Positions 32,213-41,624 of a stretch of 64,000 nt of DNA are shown here, piece by piece; position 1 is the first letter of the stretch; the number at the start of each line of letters is the position of its first letter. The position numbers and the translations under genes were made by a program. The DNA lies in the NCBI GenBank assembly GCA_963575745.1, contig CAUYUJ010018457.1, positions 37,501 through 101,500 of the forward strand, given 5' to 3'. This stretch comes from Prorocentrum cordatum (lineage: Eukaryota > Sar > Dinophyceae > Prorocentrales > Prorocentraceae). Under the pieces are notes generated by a model that made no database searches, had not been told where the DNA came from, and worked only from the letters and a program-made list of their open reading frames with translations.

Positions 32213-33954
32213 TTAAGGCAACCACTTACGCTCATATACCTCGGGTACAGGTGCTCGGGCTCGAGGTGGATCGAGCTTCATCCGCCTTCCGTCCGTGGTA
32301 TTGTCACTGCCGCTCCACCAGAGAAATGCGCTAAGGCCACGTTGGTAGTGGCGCTGCTTGACGCATGCGGGGATGGAATCTGCCCAGTACGCCCACATGA
32401 CCTCGTTGAGGTCGCGGCATTCGTCATGCTTGCTGGCCATACAGAGCGCCCGAGCACGGCGGATATGCCCGATGACGGTCAGCTGCTCATCATTGCATGG
32501 AGCAGAGGGAACCATGATCGCATCGAGGCGTCGTCGCAGCTTCGTGTGATACGCTTCACGTGCAACGGCTGGTACCAGAGTGCAGGCGCTGCCACCGGCC
32601 TCAAATAACAACGGCAAATCACATCCACTTGGCGTGTCGTGTTCAAGCCAGTAACGCTTGTAATTGTCACGCGACAGTGCCCAAAGGAGGACATCAGCTC
32701 GCATCCAAGTGCTGAAGTCCTCCGGTGTAGCGCCAGCTTGGCACTGGGAATCGTGCATCCAGGGACAGACGAAGGAGACGAGCGCGGGGTTGGATGCCCC
32801 GGCAATCTGCCACCGTGACGAAGCAGCGTTCATCTCGTCGATGCCGGAACATTGTGTTTGTGACTTCTTTTCCGATCCACTGGGTACCATCAATCAACTC
32901 GAGTCGCTGCACGCGTTGACCCATGTGGACGCGTGGCCGTCGGGACCAAGTGCATGAATGACGGTGAGACCGAAATCTTTTCTCATCAATGGTGCCCCAA
33001 CATCTTCGCTGATCATCCACAGAAAGTGCCGACCGATCGATAAGGCAGACCAGCGTGTGGCAGTGGCATCAGGGCCGAAAGCATCGCGATCAGATCCACC
33101 AGCGTTCCGGCCCTCAGGGATGTCTGCTGGGTGGCAGCGGTTCGGTATCCATGGCTTCCATGTCGGGCCGCAAGGGTTCAACTTACTTACATGCACTAAA
33201 CAATGTGATGTTGTCCTATGCGAGCGTTGCCACCGGCACTGGATTGCAAATGTCGCCACCAAAACCTCCGCGGGAGGTGATCCACGAAGATGCGGTGACT
33301 TCGCAGTCCCGCCACGCGGTGAGCACATGGAAGACGCGACACCATGTGCGCTGCAGCGGCTGGCCAATCTTGCCGACGTGCCCCGCCGTGTCGGACGTGC
33401 GTGGAACCGCAGGCTGTCCTGTTGGCAGCTTGATGCGCGTGCGATTCTGCGTCGAAAAGTTGTGCGCCGTGAGTCCATGATCGCGGACACGCAGCGGCAT
33501 GGGACCTGGGGGGCCTGGTGACTCGACCATCCGACGGGTAGTTGATGGTCGCAGCGGCCGAGCCGCCCAGAAACGCGCTTCCAACTTTGTCCCATGGCAC
33601 CCGCAGGACATCCCACATGCCGCCCGCGACCCGCGAACAAACGACCTTAGGACCCTTAGGAGGACATTTGCGGGCATCGGCGTTGGCGGCGCGTGGGTTG
33701 GACCACAAGAAGTCTGGGCACTGACGGACCGCGGCGTCGATCCACGGGCCTTTGAGGTATAGTCGCAAGGCCGCGATCCAAACAAAGAAGAATGCCATCC
33801 ACGGTGTTGCTGTTGCAGGGGCAGGGCTCGGAGGGCCATCGCCGGCGACCAGGTTCGCCGTCTCATGCGTCGCCTGAGATGCCGCGGTGATCAAGCCCTG
33901 CTTGCTGCAGCGGAGCCAACAGGACCCGCTCCCGTCCGGGCGGCCCTCTGTCAA
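32213..33954 (-). pseudogene. Unidentified decayed coding region
   Basis: The 226-codon frame 32,213-32,893 has protein-like segments (ALVSFVCPWMHDSQCQAG, FSTWMRADVLLWALSRDNYKRYWLE, LTVIGHIRRARALCMASKHDEC, EVMWAYWADSIPACVKQRHY). Upstream frames (32,894-33,954) include FLWMISEDVGAPLMRKDFGLT and MAFFFVWIAALRLYLKGPWID. These lie in different frames. Family-2 hairpins occur at 32,585 and 33,223. No family recognised. Confidence 0.35.
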
Positions 33955-34249
33955 GGTTGTGACTCACCCCCCCAGTGACATGGCGGCGGCGAACAATTTT
34001 GGGCTCGAACGCGGGCCCGTTGCGGACGATGCCTTCGCCAGATGCTGGGGCGAGACATCCAGCCGGCATCCGGTGCTGCATGATAGGAGGGCCCGCCATC
34101 GTTGGCCGATTCTTGTTGGCTGGGAAACCTCTGCCCGCAGGAGCGAGGGAGGGAAGCGTGCGCGGTCGCGTGGGAGGCTGAAAACAGCTGCGGAAGGGCA
34201 GCGGATCAGGCATACAAAGAACAACAAACACACGCGCGCGAATGACCGC

Positions 34250-36254
34250 GGCAAAAGAAGCACGATTTGCCAAAGAACCCTTGGCGGAAGGGACAGTCTC
34301 GACGATTTCCGGCGTCGCGGCGGTCTTCGCGACGGCAGGGGAAAGGAGTGATAACTCAAGTAAATCCTGCCAGAGGGAGCCTCCTTAGGCTCGAAGTGTT
34401 TGGTTACCATGTCGGCGTACTGTTCTTTTGTTCCAACGCAATGCAGTTGCATGTGTTCCTGGTGGCATGTTTCCGTGACCCAGACCAGATTTATGCGATG
34501 TGCACGAAGGAGATGACGAAGCGCTGGGGTCCGCCCCTTGCGCACTGTAGCGATCACAGCCCCGCTGTCTACTGCCGCGATAAGGTCGACCACTGGTGGT
34601 GGTTCAGTGGCGGGGGGAGAACGATGAACATGTAGTACGATGTCATCATGCGATATGTGATTGCTGGTGGGTGGTGGTGGTGGAGGCGGGATTCGCGTTG
34701 ATGACCGCGCGCGGGGAAAGGAAGCGCGGCTGTGTGATCCCCGTCTTGGCGGCGGTATGTGACGCTTCTTCTTGGCCGCCAGCGACGCGTCGCAATGTGC
34801 GGCGCGCGCCACCGCTTCCCAGAAGGATAACAGAGGCAGACGCTCCGTTCGCGGGGCTGCGTCCAGCGCTGCGATCTCCGACTTTGCGGAAGAGTGGGAG
34901 ACTACGGTCTACTGCTTGCGCGCAGTGTTTAGGGGGGAGAACGTGTTAGGCCCTGCAATTGCGACAAAGACCCCAATCGTGGACTTCGACGTATTTACGC
35001 AGTCCGCAAACGAGGCATCAGTTAAAGGCACGATCGAAATTCGATTCGCTGCATCACCAATCCATCCGTGTAGGCAGTGAAAATGCGTAGATCTGCGGTA
35101 ACAAACCAACCAATGCAACCTTTTATCGCTTCATGGCTCAAGTTGGTGATCTCCCTGGCAAGCATGCAAGCAAGATGCATGAGGTCAAATCTGCAGCACC
35201 GGGCTATATGCAATATCTTCATGAGTACACTGGCGGCGTCGGGTCCAAAGACGCCGGCATCCTCATTATCCCCATCAGTGAACGATGTATCCTCGATGCC
35301 AGGAGTGCCAGCACGCGGGGGGACATCGTAGGTGATGCCTAGGGCGTCGGGCGCGGGTTTTGCAAACGACGCGAATGGTCGAGATGCGGGTTTGTCAACC
35401 GGCGCATTCGACCGGAACTTGGTTGTTCGTGGCTTGGGCGATGATGATCGTTTTCGTCGGGATCCAGGTGTCCCTGGTAGCTTGGAGACACATTCCAGAT
35501 ACCGCTCGATGCATTGGTCGGTAAAGCCAAGCATATCGTGGCGAATCCCACGCACGTTGGACGCTGAAGTATACTGCTTGTGGCCATGCTCAGGAAGCAT
35601 GGGTTTAATTGTATTCACACGCTTGTCGAAGACGTCCTGTGGTACCCTAGCGTCTTGGCCGCACCCCAAATAGTGGTCGCATTTCGAAGATTGGCCCAAC
35701 TCGATACCGCTGTGCCGTATCAGACCCCATCATTGTCTAAGGTTGTCGGTGGGTCCGGCCATCTTGAAGTCGGCGACGTAAACGGACAGGACGAGGTCAA
35801 GCTTGTCGCGTTCCCAAACGCATTCCCAGCCAGGAATGGGGCGGAAGCCTACCGACTCGAGGCTGGCACGGCAGCGTCGTTCACAGAAAGCACCTGCCAG
35901 GGGGTGGCCATGCAGGGCAAGGCACAAACGACGCACAGAGTTCTTGCATTTTGCCCAAGAGGATGGTTGTCTCCATTTTGGTTCGGTGATCCACGCATCT
36001 ACTGGGTCGATGCGACCGTCGCCGCACAGCAGGGCCTGGGCGCATGCACCCGGAGATCGCTCTGCTGACCATCGCTGCCAGGCAACAGGGCCGTGGCATC
36101 GCAGAGCTTGGAGGCCTCGGTGTGAGATGCGCTCGAGGCAGCGTCGGCGAATACAGCCGCAAGACCACTTTCGTCTTTCATGTTGTCGCGCTGTACTGCG
36201 GCGCGTCCTCTGCACTTCTGAAGTCCAGGATGAAGTTCAGAATGCTTGACAGAC
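34250..36254 (-). pseudogene. C3: 3' half of a decayed copia element (RT palm to RNase H)
   Basis: From the right: KCRGRAAVQRDNMKDESG and ASHTEASKLCDA (RT fingers), then LALHGHPLAGAFCERRC and VYVADFKMAGP near 35,750-35,925, where the palm box has Ala in place of the first Asp (YVAD). Next comes the connection segment SVLMKILHIARCCRFDLMHL. RNase H follows with DASFADCVNTSKSTIGVFVA near 34,930-35,010, then VRKGRTPALRHLLRAHRINL and KEQYADMVTKHF near 34,390-34,580. Several frames are involved, so the element is dead. The 5' continuation is at 52,235-53,260, on the other side of the 16-kb insertion. Confidence 0.75.
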
Positions 36255-36259
36255 GAGAG
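36255..36259. repeat. Target-site duplication GAGAG, left copy
   Basis: GAGAG directly precedes the left LTR and recurs at 52,230-52,234 directly after the right LTR. Five bases is the usual length for copia integrase. Collapsing the two copies restores the C3 RT reading frame across the junction. Confidence 0.85.
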
Positions 36260-36513
36260 AGTCGAAAGTGAGCCTGGTAGCTCAAATATGGCATATAGCC
36301 TGGCAAATTGCGTCCATCGCTCTGCTGTGAAGGTACAGTATGAAGGGTGGACGGATAAGATAGGATAAGATCGATGTAATGATCTTTCCAGCACATAGCG
36401 AACACTCGCGGTGTCCGGGCAAATAGGGCGCGCGTGCCTTGGGCCAAAGGCAACGGCGCGCGCGAGCTATGCTCCCGATACTATAACATCTCCCAAAGAC
36501 CTACCCTTAAAGT
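36260..36513 (-). repeat. 3' LTR of the 16-kb element
   Basis: Shares 252 of 254 bases with 51,976-52,229; the two differences are transitions near 36,340. Plus-strand ends are AGTCGAAAGTG and CCCTTAAAGT, so on the coding strand the LTR runs ACTTTAAGGG to TTTCGACT rather than the usual TG to CA. It contains the same open frame that begins Gag in the 5' LTR. Confidence 0.9.
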
Positions 36514-36881
36514 CGGGAGGGGAGGAGACGGAGAGCATAGTCGCACGCAACGGTCGCGCGCACGACTGCTTGCAAAAAAGGAAAACAGTGCGTACAGTCT
36601 GGCCTAACACCAGACTGCAAGGCGAGTTTCCTCGCAAAGCATTTCACGCAAATACAAGACAGCCCCTTCAAACAATGAAGGGCTATCGGCTCAGTTAGAG
36701 GTAAGCCAAACAGGCCATACCTCACCAAGCAAATGTGTATTAAGGCAAAGAGCCTGAGTTGTACGAAGCCGGCTCGTTGCCAGGCGTGAAATATAAGGGG
36801 TTGTTTCCGAGCAACTAGAGGGGCGCCTTTATAGTAGGCGCCCGTGCTGGCAAATTGGACCGCGAGGGCAACAAGGACAGA
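36514..36881 (-). other. 3' untranslated region of the 16-kb element, with hairpins
   Basis: Noncoding interval between the pol stop and the 3' LTR. It holds one family-1 hairpin (36,622-36,635), a degenerate one near 36,772-36,785, and a perfect 7-bp stem with a 9-nt loop at 36,821-36,843 (GGGCGCC/GGCGCCC). Next to the LTR the plus strand is purine-rich (GGGAGGGGAGGAGACGGAGAG), so the sense RNA is pyrimidine-rich at the place where a polypurine tract would be expected. Confidence 0.6.
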
Positions 36882-39800
36882 CTAAAATTGATTAGACTTA
36901 GGTTTGTCTCTGTCCTCGGGACCCCGAAAGGGAACAAATTGCTTCACGTCATACTTAAATGACTGAGTGCCTGACATCACTTCCAGAAGCAGCTCCCGAT
37001 CGATGCTTCCCTTTGTATGCCCATCTGCGGTCATATCCCTAGTATCACACCATTGCACATTATGTACTATACCTATATCCATGAGCTCACGTATCCAGCT
37101 GATATGTCCAAGCAGAGTCCGTTCTGTAGGTATCTTGAGATCCCTGCTTGATAAAGATTTGTAGACGGACTCGGCGTCTATGGTAAGAGAGACTTTGATA
37201 GCCAGGCCTCCAACTTCACGCATGTCTCGTAGTTGTCGTGGAGTCAAAGCTCCAGCCTTAAGCTCGTGGAGAGTAATGAGCGTAGGGTAACACTCATCAA
37301 GGTTATGTGCAGCTGCAAGTGCCTCCGCAGCATAACTGGACCTCACCTGTAATCGGTGTGATTTGCATAGTCCGTCACAGAGGTGAACGACGGACTTGCC
37401 TTGAGGCGAGTTTCCTCGCCGTAGTACATTGGCCCCGCGTATGCCGTAGCCCTTGGTCTCGTCATCCTCCTCCCCGGTAAGCTTCCGATACCCCGAATCG
37501 CTATGGATGTCAACTTCATTCGTCGGCTTCATCCGAGGGAAGGTGATACGTTTCGGGCTGCTGATCAGCTTTCGCGTCACAGCATTCAGACGTCTGACTT
37601 GCAGACTGGTGGGCTCTTGAATTTTCTGAAGAGAGACCACGTATACCATGAGCCAGATTTGGGTAAGAAGGGCATAGGCGAGGGCTCCTCGCAGGCTGAC
37701 GAACATGTCGGTAATGAGTTTCGCGGCTTTGGCATCGGCCGCCGCTCCTGTAAGTTCTGGGTGTGTGATAGGACGTAGTTGTTTGATATACTCGTCCTGG
37801 TCCATGATCACATCTCCTTGATCATTCTTAGTGTAGCGAACGGCGCAGTTCGTATATGTGTGCTTGATGAGCTTGCATTTGCCAAACACCTTTTCGACGC
37901 GTTGTACATAGTCGTCTATGTTTTTCTCTAGACCTGTCATGTTAATATCATCGACATGTTTTGCCGTCAGAAAGTCTTGGCTGAATTCAAATTCAGGATC
38001 GTAGCTGGTCGGCGTAAGTCCTATAGCTCGTGTGGTCGTACGAAGTTTGAGAGAGAACGCTCTTGGAGCGTCCTTTGTACCCGTTCCTGGTTTGAGGCAT
38101 CTAAGACAGTGTCGACTTTCGTCGTAGGATGAGAAGCCGGGTAATGTACGAAGTACCTGAGCACTTCCTGGTGGAAGAGTAAAGCAAACCATGCGAGTTT
38201 CCTCGCCGGTGGCATGGGCAAGTTCCTCATAGGTCAAACCCTTGAGGAACGCCTTATCGATATCCATGGATGCTAAGATCCACTCTGGATGGCATGCCGC
38301 TTCACTTGCCAGGAGTCGTTGGGACTGCCTTCGGGCGGTTCCCGAGAATGTTTCCACATCAAAAGCCTCAGTGTCCATAAATCCACGAAGGACCAGTCTG
38401 AGACGAATGGTTTTAACGTTCTCGGTACCCATCTTTACAAACTTCCACTTATGTACATATCTGGATGTCATGATGTTGGAAGCTTTGGATAAATCATACA
38501 TCTCAAAGCATCGATTATCAATCCAGGTTTTGAGCTCAGTATACAAAGCTTCACTAACCTCCTTTGGATGCGCTGCTATGTCGGCTTTGGTCAGTAGATC
38601 ATCTTCTTTGACAACCACAGCACGTTTAGCAGCAGAGGATACATATACTCTCATCGTTGCGACCATATCAGTATCGAGCTGTGCAAGTTGAGTCTGATCC
38701 AACACTATTTTTGACATTTCCGATGTAAAACATAATTCAACGTAAGGACCATATTCATCACTGTCAAGAGAGTAGCTCTCGTCGGTTGTGGTTGAACAAA
38801 GAGAGACTAGACAGGGTTCACGTGATTTCGGCTCGTCTCCGAGCATATCTGATGATATAATATCATCTTCGTCCACAAATGCTGAAACCAAAACACATTG
38901 GTCGGGCAGCATAGTTGTTGGGACGCAATAAAGATAATCATCAGTAATCGTCGTAGGATGAAGGTCCATACGTAGCTCGTCGCACCACTCTTCCAGCATC
39001 ATAGCTTCGATATTGTGTTCCTCATTTTCCTCATAGATTGTCGCCAGACGGCCTTCACTCGGCGATGAAACATCTGGTGTGTCTGGAGAAGGCCTGTTTC
39101 CAGGCGACTCGTGTTCCCCAGACGTGTTGCTTGAATGCTGATATTTAACCAAATCGTCGTGAAATCCTGAGGAAGGGACACGTGAAGTCAAGCATTGAAT
39201 AAGTCTGGAGTGAGTGCTACCAGTGATCTGAAAAATGTTTAAGCCGGTGCCCACACATTCGTAGTAGTGGAACGCCGGGCTGATGTCGTTGTCATAGTGG
39301 ATCAGCGTAGACCCGGTGGCGTACTTTACTGCAGGTAAGCTTGACACACTCTTAGCCGGTCGAACTGCTACTACATGTTCTACTCGGAAGTAATTTCGTA
39401 CGAGATACTGTAGTGCTAAGTGTACGCGCGGGTGGAACTTGCTGTCGTCTGACAGATTAAGGTTTCCCTTGTAATCGGGGATATAACCGAAAACTTTGGC
39501 AGGTTTCCCTGCGCTGAGGTGTGCCACATAAGCAAGGACGGTTTGCATGGCCATATTATCCATGCCAAGTTCCCGTGTGAGGAGACATTCGATGTATAGT
39601 GTGTGACGAGCATCAGGATACATCACAATTACCTCACGAGATCCTGCCTTGACAACAATATGTCCTCTTTCAGGCACATTTCGGATTACCGGGAATGGGC
39701 CATTCCAGCCTCCATGGTCGTCCTTGGTGGCAGTAGGTCGGTGGTAATCGACCAAATCCCCTGATGAGTAGAGGCGAGCACCATCAGGAGTCGTCTTAGC

Positions 39801-41624
39801 CCTAAGAGCCCGATTTGTCTTGGCCACAGCAGTAGCCTGAGTTATAGCTTCTAGGCTGACTTCCCTTACACGACGTTCTCGTTCGTGTCCTGAAGTCTCG
39901 GGTCCCTTGGGAAAGTCAAGGGTATCGAGATCAGGGAGGAAAGAGGGCTGACGTCCTGTGTGTGCCTGATATGGCGATACTCCGTTATAAAACGTAGACG
40001 CATTAGTAACGAAGATGCCTTCCGCCAGTACTCTAGTGAATACAACAGGGATCTTGTGTCTACTCAATTCTTCCTCAATCATATGGAGGACGCCTCTGAG
40101 AATGCCGTTTCGTGACTCAATTGAAGTCGCGTGTTGGCCAGGTGCTCGGATGCGAAGTTCCGTGCCCTTATTGGCCATCATGGTTTTAGCGGCATCGTTA
40201 TTCAGGGCGCCTTCTCCGTCTGAGTATAAAACTTTGAAGGGTCCGTGATAGGCAATCCAGCAGTAGTGGTAGGCGTCGATGATAGTGTCACGTTCTCTGT
40301 CGGAAATGTCTAGGCCTGCTGCCAAGCGAATACAACGATCCATAATATGAAATATGGTCCGTTTCTTGTAAAACATGAGGTCCATTTCCCCTTCATCGAG
40401 CCAGTTACCAGGAAGGCTCACCGATGGTAGCGTTGAGTTTCCTGGACGTTCCCATGCTCTGCATTCCCGACAGGTATCGCAAACTTCCTTGATCATGTTC
40501 AGTCGAACGTTATCAAGCCCCACGTTTTCGAGGATTAGCCTCATCTTTGGCTCCTTCGCATGATACCATCGCAGATGCAGTTTTCGGAGTTCCTTTTTCA
40601 CGACATGAGGTTCGTGACGACGGAGACTCTGTAGACTGTGTTGGATGTCGAATCTCGTCCAGTCGGGTAGTCGTGGAGCCCCAGAGCCGGTGGAGGCAAG
40701 AGGGTTCCTTGTAGCTCTCCGTAGTTGGTCCCCTGTGTTAACTGCGTCTGGAGGTGGTGGTGCGCCTTGTAGACGGCCGCGGCGGGCCGCTACCTGTGGC
40801 ACTTCGCTAGAAGACGCAGAAGGCGTGTTTCCACGCTCGGGGGCGTCTCGTAGCATGTCGTAGCTGCTGGCACCAGATGTCGGATCGACGTTGCCGAAGG
40901 ATCGTGGTCGTGGTGGCCTGGCGCGTGCGCCTTGACGGCCACCTGAAGCTGAAGCTTGGCCCTCACCAGGTTTAGGTAAGGGTTTCCACCAAGCTGGCAC
41001 GGTTTTGCCTTCGGGGTCGTGGTCGTCTGGTAGTTTAAATGGTTCAGCAAAACGACATTTACCAGGTTCGGTATCGAGGTGGTTCTTAACACCCTTGCTT
41101 CTCGTAAGATCCCTCTGACATGCTGGACATGGCCAATATACAGAGATGGAATCATGATATTTACACTGCGTAGGGTCTCTGTTATGGCTAGGACTGTCCT
41201 TTCGGACGTTGTCGATGCATGCCGGGCAAGTAGCCACCTTTGGGATGATACGATCACCGATGCGTCTCATACCTTCGCCTGGTTCAGCTTGATCGGGAAG
41301 GTCTGTAGGATAAGCATGTGCGGTACTTATAGGCGCGTTTCCGCGCGTGGTGTCAATGGCTTTCGCCAGATATACAGCTTCCACGAAGGCAGACTGCAGT
41401 CGTCGGGTGTATTTTTGTGCCAGTGAAAGCTCGGTATTGCACGGTTGTGCGTGCACATGCTGACCGTTCCACTTGAGTCGCTCAAAAGGTTTAAGAATTG
41501 TCTCGTCGTTGCTGGTGATATTTGTCGGCTTCTTAATATAGTCACCAGTCGTGTCTTTAAGTCCCGTAGCGCATTGGTCAATGCGTACGGTTGTGATGTG
41601 GGTCGGTTGGCAAGCTTCTTCCAT
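36882..41624 (-). CDS. pol: Pol of the 16-kb element: integrase, reverse transcriptase, RNase H (1,580 codons)
   Basis: This frame encodes the replication enzymes. A Cys-rich segment CDTCRECRAW near residue 383 is the preintegrase zinc site. The integrase core shows MDLMFYKK (first Asp, about 412), YSDGEGALNN (second Asp, about 467) and SIESRNGILRG (Glu, about 503). Residues 840-1040 are an acidic, low-conservation spacer. RT motifs are IRLRLVLRGFMD (about 1,075), ASMDIDKAFLKG (about 1,120) and AKHVDDINMTG (about 1,226), where HVDD replaces YVDD. RNase H has EVDIHSDSGY (about 1,372), YAAEALAA (about 1,433), TIDAESVYKSL (about 1,482) and DMTADGHTKG. The first ATG is 41,624, but homology-like sequence begins only after the methyltransferase-like frame, 298 nt of which overlap, so expression probably uses a -1 shift near 41,590 rather than this ATG. 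Confidence 0.85.
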   Translation of the reverse strand: MEEACQPTHITTVRIDQCATGLKDTTGDYIKKPTNITSNDETILKPFERLKWNGQHVHAQPCNTELSLAQKYTRRLQSAFVEAVYLAKAIDTTRGNAPISTAHAYPTDLPDQAEPGEGMRRIGDRIIPKVATCPACIDNVRKDSPSHNRDPTQCKYHDSISVYWPCPACQRDLTRSKGVKNHLDTEPGKCRFAEPFKLPDDHDPEGKTVPAWWKPLPKPGEGQASASGGRQGARARPPRPRSFGNVDPTSGASSYDMLRDAPERGNTPSASSSEVPQVAARRGRLQGAPPPPDAVNTGDQLRRATRNPLASTGSGAPRLPDWTRFDIQHSLQSLRRHEPHVVKKELRKLHLRWYHAKEPKMRLILENVGLDNVRLNMIKEVCDTCRECRAWERPGNSTLPSVSLPGNWLDEGEMDLMFYKKRTIFHIMDRCIRLAAGLDISDRERDTIIDAYHYCWIAYHGPFKVLYSDGEGALNNDAAKTMMANKGTELRIRAPGQHATSIESRNGILRGVLHMIEEELSRHKIPVVFTRVLAEGIFVTNASTFYNGVSPYQAHTGRQPSFLPDLDTLDFPKGPETSGHERERRVREVSLEAITQATAVAKTNRALRAKTTPDGARLYSSGDLVDYHRPTATKDDHGGWNGPFPVIRNVPERGHIVVKAGSREVIVMYPDARHTLYIECLLTRELGMDNMAMQTVLAYVAHLSAGKPAKVFGYIPDYKGNLNLSDDSKFHPRVHLALQYLVRNYFRVEHVVAVRPAKSVSSLPAVKYATGSTLIHYDNDISPAFHYYECVGTGLNIFQITGSTHSRLIQCLTSRVPSSGFHDDLVKYQHSSNTSGEHESPGNRPSPDTPDVSSPSEGRLATIYEENEEHNIEAMMLEEWCDELRMDLHPTTITDDYLYCVPTTMLPDQCVLVSAFVDEDDIISSDMLGDEPKSREPCLVSLCSTTTDESYSLDSDEYGPYVELCFTSEMSKIVLDQTQLAQLDTDMVATMRVYVSSAAKRAVVVKEDDLLTKADIAAHPKEVSEALYTELKTWIDNRCFEMYDLSKASNIMTSRYVHKWKFVKMGTENVKTIRLRLVLRGFMDTEAFDVETFSGTARRQSQRLLASEAACHPEWILASMDIDKAFLKGLTYEELAHATGEETRMVCFTLPPGSAQVLRTLPGFSSYDESRHCLRCLKPGTGTKDAPRAFSLKLRTTTRAIGLTPTSYDPEFEFSQDFLTAKHVDDINMTGLEKNIDDYVQRVEKVFGKCKLIKHTYTNCAVRYTKNDQGDVIMDQDEYIKQLRPITHPELTGAAADAKAAKLITDMFVSLRGALAYALLTQIWLMVYVVSLQKIQEPTSLQVRRLNAVTRKLISSPKRITFPRMKPTNEVDIHSDSGYRKLTGEEDDETKGYGIRGANVLRRGNSPQGKSVVHLCDGLCKSHRLQVRSSYAAEALAAAHNLDECYPTLITLHELKAGALTPRQLRDMREVGGLAIKVSLTIDAESVYKSLSSRDLKIPTERTLLGHISWIRELMDIGIVHNVQWCDTRDMTADGHTKGSIDRELLLEVMSGTQSFKYDVKQFVPFRGPEDRDKPKSNQF

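Larger units (their letters stand above)
27745..33234 (-). repeat. Dispersed GNRA-hairpin family 2 (GGNG-GCAA-CNCC), eight copies
   Basis: On the minus strand, 12-nt hairpins with 4-bp stems occur at 27,745-27,756, 29,252-29,263, 29,474-29,485, 30,829-30,840, 30,945-30,956, 31,613-31,624, 32,585-32,596 and 33,223-33,234. Loops are GCAA six times, GTGA once and GCAG once. Stems vary between GGTG/CACC and GGAG/CTCC, with G-U-tolerant forms (GGTG/CGCC, GGTG/CGCT). Flanks are usually GCC upstream and TGC or CGC downstream. Where coding, several give the peptide (V/E)(A/V)TPA. A further copy lies at 63,970-63,981. Confidence 0.75.

Noticed and set aside
36178-36453. A separate small gene at the left end of the 16-kb element
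   Set aside because: It is the 3' LTR copy of the first Gag codons and simply repeats the 5' LTR coding segment.
37678-37692. A further family-1 hairpin (GCGAG...CTCGC)
   Set aside because: The loop has five bases and is not GNRA; it may be a decayed copy but was not counted.
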